From Charina bottae (Eukaryota; Chordata; Lepidosauria; Squamata; Charinaidae), in contig JALMGJ010000008.1 of the NCBI GenBank assembly GCA_023362775.1, positions 39,117,001 to 39,181,000 of the forward strand: DNA of 64,000 bases. Reading direction: 5' to 3'. A program made the position numbers and the translations under genes. Shown here one piece after another: positions 1 to 52,269 of the stretch (the stretch's first letter is position 1; the number at the start of each line of letters is the position of its first letter). Below the pieces are notes generated by a model. The model was not told the origin of the DNA. It saw only the letters and a program-made list of their open reading frames with translations, and ran no database searches.

Positions 1-228
1 AATATAATTATTTAACCCTTGCCTCCAATTTTACTTAATGTCAAGAGGAATAAAAATGAAGTAATAGAGGGAGCAAGGCACTTAGAAAAAAAGTATGTGC
101 CATCTTTTTGAAAGTTAGCAGTCTGCTATGCTATCACAGATCGTTAAATTGTCTTCTCAGCATTTTCTAAAAATGTAGGGTTACATTTGACCTGAATTTG
201 AATCCTGAGATTTCCTAATACAGTATTG

Positions 229-9445
<9,217 letters not shown>

Positions 9446-9565
9446 TGGACACACACTGTCTTCAAGTCCTTAATCCCTTCGAGTGGCAAAGGTTTTTTTT
9501 TTTATTCTCACCCCATCGCTGCCTTCACTTCATTAATACATGGAATATTTGAGCAACATTTTGCA

Positions 9566-9571
9566 ATTAAA
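9566..9571 (+). terminator. candidate ABRAXAS1 polyadenylation signal (ATTAAA)
   Basis: ATTAAA lies about 120 bases after the stop codon. No AATAAA is seen closer. The choice is by position only. Confidence 0.4.
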
Positions 9572-10143
9572 ACATCACCACTTTAAATCAGCATCATTCT
9601 TACAACTTGGAAAAAAGTCCAAATTGTCCTTCCTCACTAAATCTTTATATTGCTTACTCTCTTAGAGAGTGGGGCAGAAAGAACCTATCTGAGTTTTTGT
9701 TTTCAATAACAACTATATTAAAAATGCAATGGTACTTTCTTTAAATAACACACTGATTTTGAAGTGAAGCACTGGCCTTAGAACCAAACATTGCAGTGAA
9801 AAAGACCAATCTTTAAGAATTCCATTCACAATTATCGCTTTACATTGTGTTTTAATACTTAAAATTTCTACAACCTTATTAGTTATCTGAGCTAAAATGT
9901 GTAAGTAAAATTGCATTTTGGGGGAGTGGGCCCCAGAGATGCTAATTCACAGTAGGGATACAGTATCAGTAGGTAAAACGGTTTATTTTTTATCCTGCAT
10001 CTGAAGCAACTGCATTCTGATGTAATTTCAGAAAACAGACCCTATACAAGTTGAAGCAATCGGATATTTACTATTAAGAGAGACATCTCTCTCAATAACA
10101 CTGTACACAGAGCAAGAATTACTATTTGTTTTGTACTCTATAC

Positions 10144-10364
10144 CAGGGGTCCGCAACCTTTTTGGCACCAGGGACCGGTTTCAAAAGACGATTTTTCCGC
10201 GGACTGGGGGGTGGGGATTCTGGGATTTCTGAGGGCGGGGTTTCTGAGCGGGAGCCAATCGTGCACACCAGGGGGCGGGGTTTGCAGGCAGGAGCCCTAC
10301 AGCCCAGTTCCTAACAGGCCGCGGCCCACTTGTGGGCCACTGCCCACAGGTTGGGGGGGCCCTG
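10144..10364 (+). mobile_element. non-autonomous hAT element, CAGGGGTCC...GGGACCGG family
   Basis: Target duplication CTCTATAC at 10136-10143 and 10365-10372. Starts CAGGGGTCCGCAACCTTTTT and has GGCACCAGGGACCGGTTTC. Contains GGGCGGGG plus AGCCAATCG modules. Second copy at 44583. Confidence 0.85.
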
Positions 10365-10414
10365 CTCTATACAGAGTGAAATAATAGGCTTGTCACTGAG
10401 ATATTGATGGCTTA

Positions 10415-10420
10415 TTTATT
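10415..10420 (-). terminator. MRPS18C polyadenylation signal
   Basis: AATAAA on the minus strand, about 60 bases after the MRPS18C stop codon. Confidence 0.6.
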
Positions 10421-10480
10421 AAAATTCTAGTAATGAACACAGTCCAATTACAAAAATAGATTAAGCATGATTGATACAAT

Positions 10481-13473
10481 TTATTCTGGATATTTAATAT
10501 TACATATTTTGGGGTCGCTGCGAAACACTGGGTCCTTATACATAACCGACATAAATCCTGCAACAGAATAATTAAAATTTAAAAACAAAATGTTTTATAA
10601 ATCACCCAAGCACATGACATTTTTACCACAATACTTACCCATTTTGTGGGATCTTTTAATGGCTTTTGCGATTTCATTCTGTTTCTTCCTACATAAGCCT
10701 ACAAAGGCAAAGTCATTTCAAAAATCACTTTGGCAATATCAAGTGCTCAGTTTCATTTGAGCCTTTTGTTTCAAAAATAAAATAATTATTTTAAATAATT
10801 TTTTTCTGCTTTCTTACTTTAGAAAGCATGTACTTGGGCTGGTGTAACTCAGAATGGGTGTCAACTATTTAAAATTCTTGTGTTAAAAGAACTGAACAAT
10901 ATTTGGCTAGGATATGAGTAGATATAATTCTGCTAAAAATGTTTTTTGTACATACCTGTTATATGCTGACCAAATATGTGACCAGTGTATGGAGAAATAA
11001 ACTGTGATAAAAGCTGTTGGAGAAATAAGTTGATTAAGTCTTCAAAACAGTAACAATTAAATGAAATTAGTACTTTTTGTAGCAAATATTTACAATCGGA
11101 TAATCATTTCATAGTTGTTTTTAAAGAAAAGGACTGCATCCATGTAAATTCATAGTATTTTATTTGAAAATCTAAAACAAATAACTTTCTACCTGTGTAA
11201 TTAAAATATGGTTTGATTTGGAATGGGGGGGGGTTGTAGCAATAGAGGTCTATTGTGGGTAAAATACCCCATATCAAACTAGATACAAAAGCAGGAGAAA
11301 GGCAGTAGACTCACAATAACTATGTTCCATTAAGCTATCTTTTTAACCATAGTTTGGTGACAAAGCAATAACTGTCAAGCTAACTCTTAACAGTAAAAGA
11401 GGGTTTATACACTGCTATAAGCCTTAAGAATGGCTACATGTGTAGCCACCAAAAAAATGTGCTATTTTATTTGTTATGCTGCAACAATACGTGATCTGCC
11501 TGTCTTCATTTCTCATATTCATACATAGATTTAAGTAGTTTTTTAAAATCTATTTATTTAAATATATTATAGCCATCCACTCCAGCAGACTCTGGACTAC
11601 TCACAAAATATAATACTAAATTAAAACAATTAAAAACATAGACAAGACAAAACAAGGCACCCCTGAGTAAAAAAACACAACCATTAAAACAAAGCATGAC
11701 AGCTCCCCACCCCCCAACACATTAACCCCAAGCCTGGGACCAAAGCCAGGTTTTAAGGGCTTTTTGGAATATGTAATATATTTGACTACATAATGTAGAA
11801 ATAATAGGCTGAATTCTAACTAATTAACACTTTTAATTCCGGACCATAATAAAAAAATCTATTCACGTTTATAACCCAGTTAAATCCACAATTCAAGTGG
11901 TTTGTGTCTACCTAAAATTCCACTATTTCAGTGGGACTAAATTGACTGATAGTCTGACCCCTAGTTCAACCAACTGTCCCTAAAAGACAGTGATGTCATT
12001 CATGACTTCAAGTCAATCTGTGTGACAGAGATGCACATTTTGAATTACAGGTACATATCCAATGTATGTTCCAGCCCAGACATTAATATTTTTTCCCACT
12101 GTGGTAGGTGGTATTATTATTATTATTATATTTTTATCCTGCTTTTTAAATGCATATTTGGTCAATGCAAGGCAGCAAACATACCTAATACTCCTGCCTC
12201 CTATTTTCCCCACAACAACAACCCTGTGAGGTGGTTTGGGCTGAGAGTTACTGGCCCAAAGTCACCCAGCCGGCTTTCATGCCTAAGGGAGGCCTAGAAC
12301 TCAGTGTCTCCTGGTGTCTAGACCAGCACAATCCTGAAACAATTTTTGCTCTGTTTTCTATAACATACGCAACACCACACTCAAGTAGGAAGTAATTTAC
12401 CTGTATATTCTTGTAGTCAACAGTTACACCGCATAAGATACACTTTTTAGGAGGATCCTTATAGGGGTTTTCCATTGGTACAGGCTGAAACAACAGGAAT
12501 TTTAGTAATAGCTTTTTTCAGCAATTCCTGTTCTTAAGTCCTTCAGCAAGAAAGGCATCCTTTTGCACATACCGTGTCAGCCCCACTAGATGGTCCAGAC
12601 CAGGCAATCAACTCCACAGGAAGGCCAAAACTACTTTTATAGAGATTGGCTATAATAACAGAATCTTGAGGATGCAAAAGGTGTAACTATTATTTACTTA
12701 CTTACTTACTTATTTATATTTACCGCCCATCTCAAAGAGCAACTCGGCGGTTTACAATAAAACAAGAATAAATACTGTTTAAAATACAATAAAACAATGT
12801 TCTTAAATAAATATTCCACATAATGTTCTACGTTTTTTTTTTCAATACACTTTTCTGCAGTATCTCTTTAACATTTATGACTAACTTTTGACAATTTTTT
12901 TTGAAGAAATTGGAAACATCTCCCCATTCTATTTGTAGATATTTTATATTGGTCCATGAGTTGTGGAATGTGCAACCAGATTTATTTCTTTTTTTTAATT
13001 AGCAACACATATATTGAAAATATATGAAAATATATATACATACCTGAGGGACCGTCTCATCCCCATAACATCAAACCGTTCCACTCAGTCATGCAGAGAG
13101 GGCATGCTGCGTACCCCGTCGGCAAGGGAATTTCACCTGGCGGGGTCTAGAAGGCGGGCCTTCTCTGTGGTGGCGCCTGGCCTTTGGAACATTCTACCCC
13201 CCGGAAGTGAGGCAGGCCCCATCGCTCCCAGCCTTCAGGAAGAACTTAAAGACCTGGTTCTGCCGCCTCGCCTGGGAAGGGAGGGGTAACCTCTTGGGGA
13301 TGGCTGGTGCCATAGAGCCCTTTTAAACACAAGTTTGTCGCCTCTTGGGTTTTATATTTATTTTATATTTATTTGAATTACTTATATTTATGATACGTTA
13401 TTTTAATTGTTTTTTGTAAACCACCCAGAGTCCCCTTTGGGGGAGATGGGGAGGTGATATAAATCGATATATG

Positions 13474-13517
<44 letters not shown>

Positions 13518-16500
13518 AAGCACTTTATGGTATTCATTGTATTCTGACATTCTGTGTCAAGAAACATTCAAGAATACATTGAGTTTTATGTTTGTTCTAG
13601 TAGTATCTTACCATATCTGCCTGATTGGATTCCTGCTCACTGTATGAACTACTCTCTCGTTTCCATGATCTGCCTGAAAAGAAATACAAATGTACAAGCC
13701 TGTTAAAATATGCACTAATCAGCCCAATAAAGCAGCTGAACAGAAATGGCTCTGACTTCCTAAAGTCCTCTTTCCTTTTTAAACCTCTGCAGAAATTCAA
13801 TCTTGTCATCAACAGAAAAAAACAGAGATGGATGCACAAATGATTTATCTGAAACTAGCAAAAATGCTGACAGCTCAGACTTGTATTACCAGCAGAGACT
13901 GTTTACTTCATAGTAGGCTTCTAAAAAGTTATAAACTAATAACTTTTATGAACAAATGAATGACTGCATTGTAATAGCCATATAAAAATGCATAAATAAC
14001 CCAAAATATTTAGTTGGCAAATAATCTCCTCTTTGCTGTAATATGTGTAAGAACATAAGAATGGCCCTGCTGATCAGGCCAAGGCCAATTTTGTTGCTCA
14101 ACAATTTTCTCACACTAGGCAACCAAATGTTTCTGAGGTGCTTGCAAAGAGAAATTAGGAATGCTCCCCCTTCACCTGTTCTCCTTCTGCAACTGATATT
14201 TGGAGGCATGCTACTATCCAGAGGTAACAATCTCAGCAAATAACCCCCCCAAAAATGTCCTCATAAATCTATCTAATCCCCCTCTAAAGCCATCAAAGTT
14301 AGTGGCTATCATCATGCAGTCTGATAATAAACTCAAAAAGTTAACTCTGTGCTTTGTGAAGATTTTTTTTCTCATCTCTCTCTGTCCTAAATCTCCTTAC
14401 ACTTATGTGTGGCCCTTGGGTGGCACACATCATACCACTGTTCCATGAGCTGCATTAGCTGCTGGTCTGCTTCTGGGTGCAATTCAAGGTGCTGGTTCTG
14501 ACCTCTAAAGCCCCACATGACATGGGACCAGGTTATTCGAGGGACCGCTATGTTGCAGGTCCCATCTGCTAAAGAGTTTCATCTGACGGGACCCAGAAGT
14601 CATGCCTTTTCGGTAGTGGCTCCCGCCCTCTGGAACATCATTCCCCCCATGAGGTGAGGTTAGCCCCATTCCTGCTAGCCTTCCGGAAACCCCTTAAAAC
14701 ATGGTTTTCTCAACAACCATAGGGAGCCTGCAAGATGGTTGTATTGTACCTAGATGGTTGTTATTCTCCCACAATCTTGCTTTTTATTTGTGTCTATTTG
14801 TTTTAACAGTCTTAATGGTTGTTATATTATTTTTAATTGTTGCTGGTTGTGCGCCACCCAGAGTCACATTCAGTGAGATGGGCAACCATATAAATTTGCT
14901 AAATAAAACAAATAAAATTATTTATTTATCATATGGCACATTCACAGCGCGTTACAATAAAAAACATAGAGCATAATAAATATGAAATATAAAATATAGA
15001 CAGGAAAATTACAAACGTATGTCTAGGTTACAAATATTTATTTATTTATTCAATCAAACTTATCACCGCCCAACTCCCCCAAGGGGGACTCTGGGCGGTT
15101 TACAACAAAATATAATCATTAATATACAATTATAAATAGATTGAAATACAAATTAAATAACAATTTAAAATATAAAAAAATATAATCAAATATAATGACG
15201 GAATCTTCTTAAGTAAAAAGGGCACTCCAGGGCTAATCTAAGGTGCTAGCCATCTCCAGGTATGCACATTCTCCTTCCCGCCCCAAGCATACTGACAAAA
15301 CCAGGTTTTGAGTTTTTTCCGGAAGTCCAGGAGCGAGGGGGACTGTCTAATCTCTGGGGGGAGAATGTTCCAAAGGGCAGGGGCAACAGCAGAGAAAGCA
15401 TGCTTACGTGACACCATTAGATGGAGCTCTTTAACCAAAGGGGTCCGCAGCATGCCCTCTCTGCATGCCCGGGTGGGACGGGATGAAATAATGGGGATGA
15501 GACGGTCCCTTAGGTATAAAAATATAGTTTTTTGCTTCAGTTGTCACAGCCAGGAAATCAGTGAAGTCTCCATTGTAGGCTCAGTTTTGACACTCTGTCA
15601 CTATATGTTGGATAGTTTGTTTTTCGGTCCCACAGTCACAATTCAATGATGTTGTTTTGCCCCACTTATAAAGGGCATCTGCACATCTACCATGACCCGT
15701 GCAAATTTGGTTCAAGGTTGTCCATATCGCACGGGGCTGGTCAAATCCAGGTAGTTTTTCCAAGATGCAGGGCAAGCTTCGGCATTGTAGAGGGCAATTT
15801 CCTAGCCAATGTTGTTTCCACGTGTTGTGGATATTGAAATTGTCTTCTAGAAGAGCTTTAGCGGTAGAAATGGCTGGATGTCTCGATCTCAGCCTGTTTC
15901 ACTCCAAGCAGGCTACGTCATTTAGTATTGGTAGCTGGGGATTACCAATAATCTTCCGATATTCTTGAAGAAGGACGCTCTTTCGTCTTGCATCCGGAGG
16001 TGGTATATGGCTCAAAACAGGCAGCCAGTATGTGGGAGTAGGTCATATCGTCCCACTAACGATGCGCATTGACTCATGCAGTTGTGTATCGATCTTTCTC
16101 GTGTGCGGGCTATTAAGCCACACTGGGGCACAGTACTCTGCTGCTGAGTAAACCAGACTGAGTGCGGACATTCTCAGCGTATCCGCTGTCAAGCCCCAGC
16201 TAGTGCCGCATAGTTTGTGTAGAATGTTGTTTCTACTTCTCAGTTTGGCAGCAGTCTTCATCAGGTGTTCTTTATAGGAAAGTGTCCTATCCAGTGTGAC
16301 CCCAAGATATTTGGGGTGCATGTTGTGATTGAGCTGGTTTCCCTTAAATCGAACGTTGAGCTCTCTACCTGCTGATCTATTACAAAGGTGGAAGCATGTT
16401 ACTTACGTCTTAGTTGGATTGGGCTGTAACCTCCACTTACGAAAATATTTATCTAGTATGTCTAGATTGGAAGTTAAACAACGGACTACCACAAGGCTCG

Positions 16501-18343
16501 GTTCTTGCACCCCTTCTTTTCAATCTATACATAGCTGACATACCACACACAAAGTCTAGGAAGTTTGGCTACGCGGATGATTGGGCTATAGCCACTCAAC
16601 ATAAATCCTTTGAAACAAATAAAATAATTGGATGACTTAGTCCTAGTGTTTTCAGAGACAAACTGTCTGACATTTTCTTCATTGCATGATTTTATACACC
16701 TCAGTCATGTTTTCATAAATCAGAACTTTGAACGTTCCAGCCTTTTTCTCATAGGAAAGGTGTTTAAGCCTCTTCATCATTTTGGCAGTCCTATTCTGCA
16801 CTTTTTCCAAACCTATTATATCCTTTCTTTTTTCAAATGTAGTCATCAAAGCTGCACCCAGCATTCCAGATGCAGCTAACACAGACTTGTATAAAAGCAT
16901 TACAATATTAACAGTTTTATTTTCAAAAACTTTCCTAATGATCCCTAGAATGGAATTTGCCTTTTCACTATTGTTTCACAGGGAGGTGCTACCTCCATTG
17001 AAATATCTGCTATGATCCCAAGACGATTTTCCTAGTTAGTTACAGACAGCTCAGACCTTATCAGTGCATATGTGAAGTTATGCTATTTTGCTCCAGTATG
17101 CATCATTTTACACTTCCTATTTCTAAGCTGAACAATATTTGCTAGCCGGCTGGGCATTATTTAATTAATGAAAATTATAAACAGCTTCAGTCTTGACATT
17201 CATCTAGTTTAAAGTCTATGAAGGTTCTCAGTCATCCAGGTGGAATTGTCTGTAGCTTGAATCATGTCAACTGGATTTCTATTTTCTCAGTGGAAACGTT
17301 TTGCTCCTTATCCAAGAAGTTTCTTCAGTCTGAGCAAAGTTTGTAAGGGAATCCTTAAATATGTTTCTAGGGTGGCTGTGTGACCTTGAACCTGGGGCTA
17401 GGTCATAGTTATTTGAGATGTTATTTTAAGTCCTTTTATCATCTAAAGGAGGATCGTTAAGATCACCATGCTGGTGTTGAGCTTGTGAAATGGTCTTAAT
17501 CTTCCTAGACACAGAAGACAAAGCAGGGAGGAAGATGGGGGAAAGATTGTGCCTGAGGCCCCCACCCCTATTCAAAGAAGGATTTTCCAAGTTGGCATAA
17601 ATGGATTCCTTGACCCCTCTTTCAAACCACCTATCTTCTCTGTCTAAAATGTGAACATTAATGTCCTCAAATGAGTGTCCTTTTTCCTTTAGGTGAAGGT
17701 AAACTGCTGACTCTGGTCCTGTGGTGTTGCTCCTCCTGTGTTCTAGATCCTGTGATCTAGTTTAAAGGTATCCTTCACAGTATCATTCAAGAGTGTTCCA
17801 CAATGAGTTTCGCGAAATGCGCATCTAACAAAGTATGTCATATAAAATAAAACTTAAAAAGGCTGTGCAGGGACAGAGGAAAGAGTACAGTGTGAACTAC
17901 ATAGCAGACCATAATTACAAAACGTATGAACAGCAGAAGCCACTGTAATCATTTTGCTATTGCAAGAGAAGCCTCCCACAAAGGCTCATAAGATCCAAAC
18001 TAGATAATTTTAACAGGTGCCCTCTAGATGCATTAATTCTCAGAATTCACATTTGGTCCTTTTTTACTTACAGTATATGTAATTATTTCTTTATTATTTT
18101 ATTTTTATTTTAAACTGCCAATAGCCTAAACTGCCCAATAGCCTAAGCTTTGAGTAACTATAGATACACTAAAACTAAATAAAATGCAAAATGAAAATGC
18201 CATACCAACTACGCAGCAGCAAGTTGGTCATTCAAAATTCGCTTACCCGAGCCAGACGCACAGATTCCGTTTCTTACAGCAGCGAAGAGATAAAATCTCC
18301 CCGAAACCTTGGGAGAAGAAACCAAGCTTACCACAGCAGCCAT
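10481..18343 (-). CDS. MRPS18C: MRPS18C, mitochondrial small-subunit ribosomal protein bS18c
   Basis: Six exons on the minus strand: 18343-18247, 13673-13612, 12484-12401, 11013-10956, 10698-10639, 10557-10481. They sum to 438 bases (145 residues plus TAA), close to the usual length of about 142. Every junction has GT-AG and matching phase. The N-terminus begins MAAVVSLVSSPKVSGRFYLF and looks like a mitochondrial presequence. Exon 3 has the conserved MENPYKDPPKKCILCG block with its CxxC pair. Later exons give LLSQFISPYTGHIFGQHITG, LCRKKQNEIAKAIKRS and FMSVMYKDPVFRSDPKICNI. The protein is a component of the mitoribosome small subunit in the matrix. Intron 1 (4.6 kb) is packed with LINE and PLE debris. 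The start is 604 bases from that of HELQ, with which it shares a promoter. Confidence 0.95.
11540..11770 (-). mobile_element. LINE (CR1/L2-type) 3' end
   Basis: Minus-strand reading gives AAAACCTGGCTTTGG..., then GAGTAGTCCAGAGTCTGCTGGAGTGGATGGCTATAA, an old LINE tail with an A/T-rich end. Confidence 0.5.
12100..12335 (-). mobile_element. tRNA-derived SINE, short-tail form with (ATT)n
   Basis: CATACCTAATACTCCTGCCTCC...AACCCTGTGAGGT...GGTCACCCAGCCGGC-like order is the reverse of the SINE at 57742. Only one internal module is present. A TTATTATTA run forms the 3' tail. Confidence 0.75.
12690..12815 (-). mobile_element. L2-type LINE 3' tail
   Basis: CTTA/TTTA repeats followed by CCGCCCATCTCAAAG...CGGCGGTTTACAATAAAA, the tail seen at 15060 and 60969. 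Confidence 0.65.
13040..13513 (+). mobile_element. L2-type LINE 3' end with (TA)n tail
   Basis: The degenerate C-terminus YLRDRLIPITSNRSTQSCRE...PGLWNILPPGS is followed by the CACCCAGAGTCCCC...GGGAGATGGGG 3'UTR and a TA run at 13480-13513. Same family as 29823, 15030 and 52988. Confidence 0.8.
14046..14400 (+). mobile_element. CR1-type LINE 3' region
   Basis: GAACATAAGAATGGCCCTGCTGATCAGGCC and the later CCTCTAAAGCCATCAAAGTTAGTGGC match the reptile CR1-type 3' segment known from family consensus. Confidence 0.6.
14405..14915 (+). mobile_element. L2/CR1-type LINE 3' end
   Basis: GCATTAGCTGCTGGTCTGCTTCTGGGTGCAATTCAAGGTG, AAAGCCCCACATGACATGGGACCAGG, CCCTCTGGAACATCATTCC and a CACCCAGAGTCAC...GAGATGGGC tail, in the same order as the LINE at 31840-32350 but more diverged. 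Confidence 0.7.
15030..15525 (-). mobile_element. L2-type LINE 3' end
   Basis: Reverse orientation. The minus-strand frame ends MLRTPLVKELHLMVSRKHAF...ALWNILPPEIRQSPS. The CCGCCCAACTCCCCCAAGGGGGACTCTGGGCGG 3'UTR and ATTTATTTATTT tail lie to its left. Confidence 0.8.
15528..16640 (-). mobile_element. Jockey/CR1-like LINE fragment with internal inversion
   Basis: On the minus strand 16460-15530 encodes the RT thumb and C-terminus (PKYLGVTLDRTLSYKEHL; LNQICTGHGRCADAL; CDCGTEKQTIQHIV). The catalytic palm is on the plus strand at about 16465-16625 (LPQGSVLAPLLFNLYIADIP, then FGYADDWAIAT). It looks like a 5'-inverted (twin-primed) insertion. Frames are broken. Confidence 0.75.
16640..17165 (-). 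mobile_element. CR1-type LINE conserved 3'UTR
   Basis: CTCATAGGAAAGGTGTTTAAGCC...CATCATTTTGGCAGTCCTATTCTGCACTTTTTCC...CACCCAGCATTCCAGATGCAGC...AAAGCATTACAATATT follows the well-known CR1 3'UTR order in reverse. The 73-83 codon frames are spurious. Confidence 0.65.
17205..17845 (-). mobile_element. Penelope-like element 3' part (endonuclease C-terminus plus terminal repeat)
   Basis: Minus-strand frames give the end of a PLE GIY-YIG protein (GPESAVYLHLKEKGHSFEDI; DREDRWFERGVKESIY; SLNRGGGLRHNLSP). After these comes the terminal repeat with a CTGAAGA-hairpin core near 17298-17328. The ending GACTGAGAACCTTCATAGA is identical to the insertion at 54631. Frameshifts make it dead. Confidence 0.8.
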
Positions 18344-18947
18344 GTTTTACACCTTCCAAACTTCCGGTACAGACGGGGTAGTAGTCCAATCAAGTCCCCC
18401 TCACAACACGTCCGTGTTGCGGAAAGAAAAGCTTTCGCGCCTCAACTGCGGCTGCACCGCCGTTCCGCTCCAACGGCCAATAGAGTTAGATATCCAATCC
18501 TCCCAAGGAAGTCGCTTCCGCGCAACCAATCTGAGCGGTCTATCGTCATAACAGCACGTGATTCATCCCAGTTCTCTTTATTTCATCCCATGTAAATTGT
18601 CGAACTCAAGTCCCAACAGCCCCTGCCGTTATGGCCGCCCACGTGAGGGATGCCGGGAGTTGTAGTTCATCTTTGGAAGCTCATGGGCTCACGTTCAATA
18701 GGACGCGAGGGCAGGAAATGACTTATCGGGGTCCCGCGTCAAAGAAACCCCGCACCCCTTTTCTAGTAGATGGTACAGTCCTCGCTCAGAGGCGGACAGT
18801 TCCTTTTCCGGGAGAGGGGGCCGCGAGAGAAAATGGAGCCGGTGCCTCGCCTAGTGAGAAGCGGCTCAATTCTCCACCTGCCCGTCTGGCATAGCACCGG
18901 CTGACCGGGGGGTGGGGGGAGCCAGGCGAGGGCTATACCGCTCTTCC
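18344..18947. promoter_or_regulatory. bidirectional MRPS18C/HELQ promoter
   Basis: These 604 bases separate two divergent start codons and are CpG-rich with no TATA box. Visible motifs are AACTTCCGG (ETS/GABP type, 18359-18367), CCAAT boxes near 18386, 18478 and 18525, E-box cores CACGTG near 18556 and 18640, and a ZNF143/THAP11-type site at 18648-18668 (reverse complement ACTACAACTCCCGGCATCC). Head-to-head housekeeping pairs sharing such motifs are well known, and the same pair is divergent in mammals. Transcription start sites are not determined here. Confidence 0.8.
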
Positions 18948-50127
<31,180 letters not shown>

Positions 50128-50209
50128 GGCTTCTTATTTTTCCATATGAATTTGAGAATCAAAAGATTATTTCCTGTCCTGATCATTGCTTGTACTTACT
50201 GTATATATT

Positions 50210-50215
50210 AATAAA
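50210..50215 (+). terminator. HELQ polyadenylation signal
   Basis: AATAAA 83 bases after the HELQ stop codon, in AT-rich sequence. Confidence 0.65.
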
Positions 50216-50671
50216 GCTTATACGTCAGAAAATATTTCAAAAATTCATCAGTATACTTTTTGTTCCATACATAATGAAATTGCATGGTGGTTTTTTTTGC
50301 AATCTGAACTATATTTTTTAATCTTTCAGAGAGATTATCATTAATGACATGATTTACATTTCATTTCAATGTCATTATGTTTTCATTATCATATTTCTTC
50401 TTTGATTTATTTCATGGCTCTTAACAAGATCATGTTGGGAAGTTAAGTTTGTTCTTTTCTTTGAAATATATTTTGGGGGTTATCGGGGGAAATTAAAATT
50501 ATAATGGCATAATTGACATGGCTTGTTCATATTTGCTAAATTATATATCAAATATGCTTTCAAATAGTTTCTTCTATTTGGGTAACTAACTCCCTGGCTA
50601 TGTTCATACAATGTATTAGTACCACAAAGTAGCCAACTATATTTTAGTGTAAGATACCATGCAAAATCAGG

Positions 50672-50983
50672 AGGTCAAATCAGTCACTTCTAAAGGAAAT
50701 CAACCCTGACTGCTCATTGGAAGGACAGATGCTGAAGCTGAAGCTCAAATACTTTGGCCACCTAATGCGAAGAGAGGACTCACTGGAAAAGACCCTGATG
50801 CTGGGAAAGACTGAGGGCAAAAGGAGAAGTGGACGGCAGAGGATGAGATGGTTAGATAGCATCACCGATTTAACGAGCTTGAATTTGAGTAAACTCCGGG
50901 AGACAGTGGAGGACAGGAAGGCCTGGCGTGCTATGGTCCATGGGGTCACGAAGAGTCGGACATGACTAAACGACTGAACAACA
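50672..50983 (+). mobile_element. BovB LINE 3' fragment
   Basis: Frame FGHLMRREDSLEKTLMLGKT, GRQRMRWLDSITDL, WRAMVHGVTKSRT is the BovB C-terminus, followed by CGACTGAACAACAA. Exact 16-bp target duplication ACCATGCAAAATCAGG at 50656-50671 and 50984-50999. An uninterrupted 82-codon remnant, so probably young. Confidence 0.92.
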
Positions 50984-51059
50984 ACCATGCAAAATCAGGT
51001 CATATGGTTAGTTCATGGTTTGGTATACTGTGCCAATTAATTGGATTAGTTGAATAAAT

Positions 51060-51590
51060 TATGATTGTTTACAAAAAAAACCCTCCCTAAACAAGACTGA
51101 AAATCATATAGGCAAAGCATACAGATTTTATTAAAAGATAGCCAATACAAACACAGGCAAAACCACACACTCACAGAGGCTCTATTTGCCCAACACACTA
51201 ACTATAATCCATTACTAATAAACCACAATGGCTGTGTTGTGCACAGTACACAGTATGCTGGCTCAAGACAAACCACCCACATAGTGGCTAAATGTGATGG
51301 CCTGGTTCTAAGATACTAAGATACTGGTACTAAGATAATAAGATTCAGTTTTATTAAGGAATGTGCCTTTGTAGAAAATAGGTTTCCAAAAAAGATCAAA
51401 ACAAATAAAAGCACTGGAAGGAAGCCAACATGGATTACTCCAGAAGTTGCAAACTCTTCCTTCCCATGTATGTCTAGATTCAAAAGAAGCAACCCTTCCT
51501 CAGATCATTTCTGGAATTTTTGTTAGATTTGTAAGAGAAATACTCTTCCTTGTACAGTAGATTGATAACTGTTCTAGAAGCCACAGGAAT
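51060..51590. other. intergenic, nothing recognised
   Basis: AT-rich sequence after HELQ with no gene or recognisable repeat. Confidence 0.4.
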
Positions 51591-51598
51591 ATCTATAG

Positions 51599-51886
51599 CA
51601 GAGCTTTCCAAGCTTTTCATGTTGGTGACACACTTTTTAGACATGCATCATTTCGTGACACACTTACAGCAGGGCATCATTTCACGACACACTCTTACAG
51701 CAGAGCACAAGGGAGGCACTAGGACCTGCATGGAATCACAGCAGGTTTGGAGGCAGCAAGGCACAAAGCAGGTACTAGGACCTGCACGGAATCCTGGCAG
51801 GGCTCGGAGGCAGCAGCCGCCACGACACACCCAGACACTGCAGCCGACACACTAACGTGTCCCGACACACAGTTTGGAAAGCTCTG
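51599..51886 (-). mobile_element. non-autonomous hAT element, TTTCCAAA-TIR family
   Basis: Target duplication ATCTATAG at 51591-51598 and 51887-51894. The interior (TTTTTAGACATGCATCATTTCG, ACAGCAGGGCATCATTTC) is the reverse of the copy at 62897, so these two form a subfamily. Confidence 0.9.
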
Positions 51887-52269
51887 ATCTATAGTTTCAT
51901 CATGAGATGGGCAGCTATATAAAATAGAGATGATGGTAGGTAGGTAGGTAGATAATCTTCCTGCCAACCAGCTGCTAAGAGATCTCTCAAAGAGGCCCAA
52001 AAGGTGGTAGTGTGGTGAAACAGGAGTTGGATGTTACTGTTGGAACCGTATATGTCTCTAGAGTTAGGAAGGAAGTTACGACTCCAGGAATTGATGTGAA
52101 GGAGTAGCTGACTGTCATGGGACAGAGAAGAACACCAGCAGAAGCAGCTTGAAGCATCCTGCAAGAAAAAAGAAGCCTTGCCCTAAAAGAAGCATAAAGC
52201 AAGAGTCTGAAAATGGTAAAACTGCTGACATATGACTCATCCAGTCTGGAATCTCTAAGAAACAGAATA

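Noticed and set aside
18912..18947. Earlier start for HELQ
   Set aside because: The frame there opens at GTG, not ATG; the first suitable ATG in phase with exon 2 is 18948.
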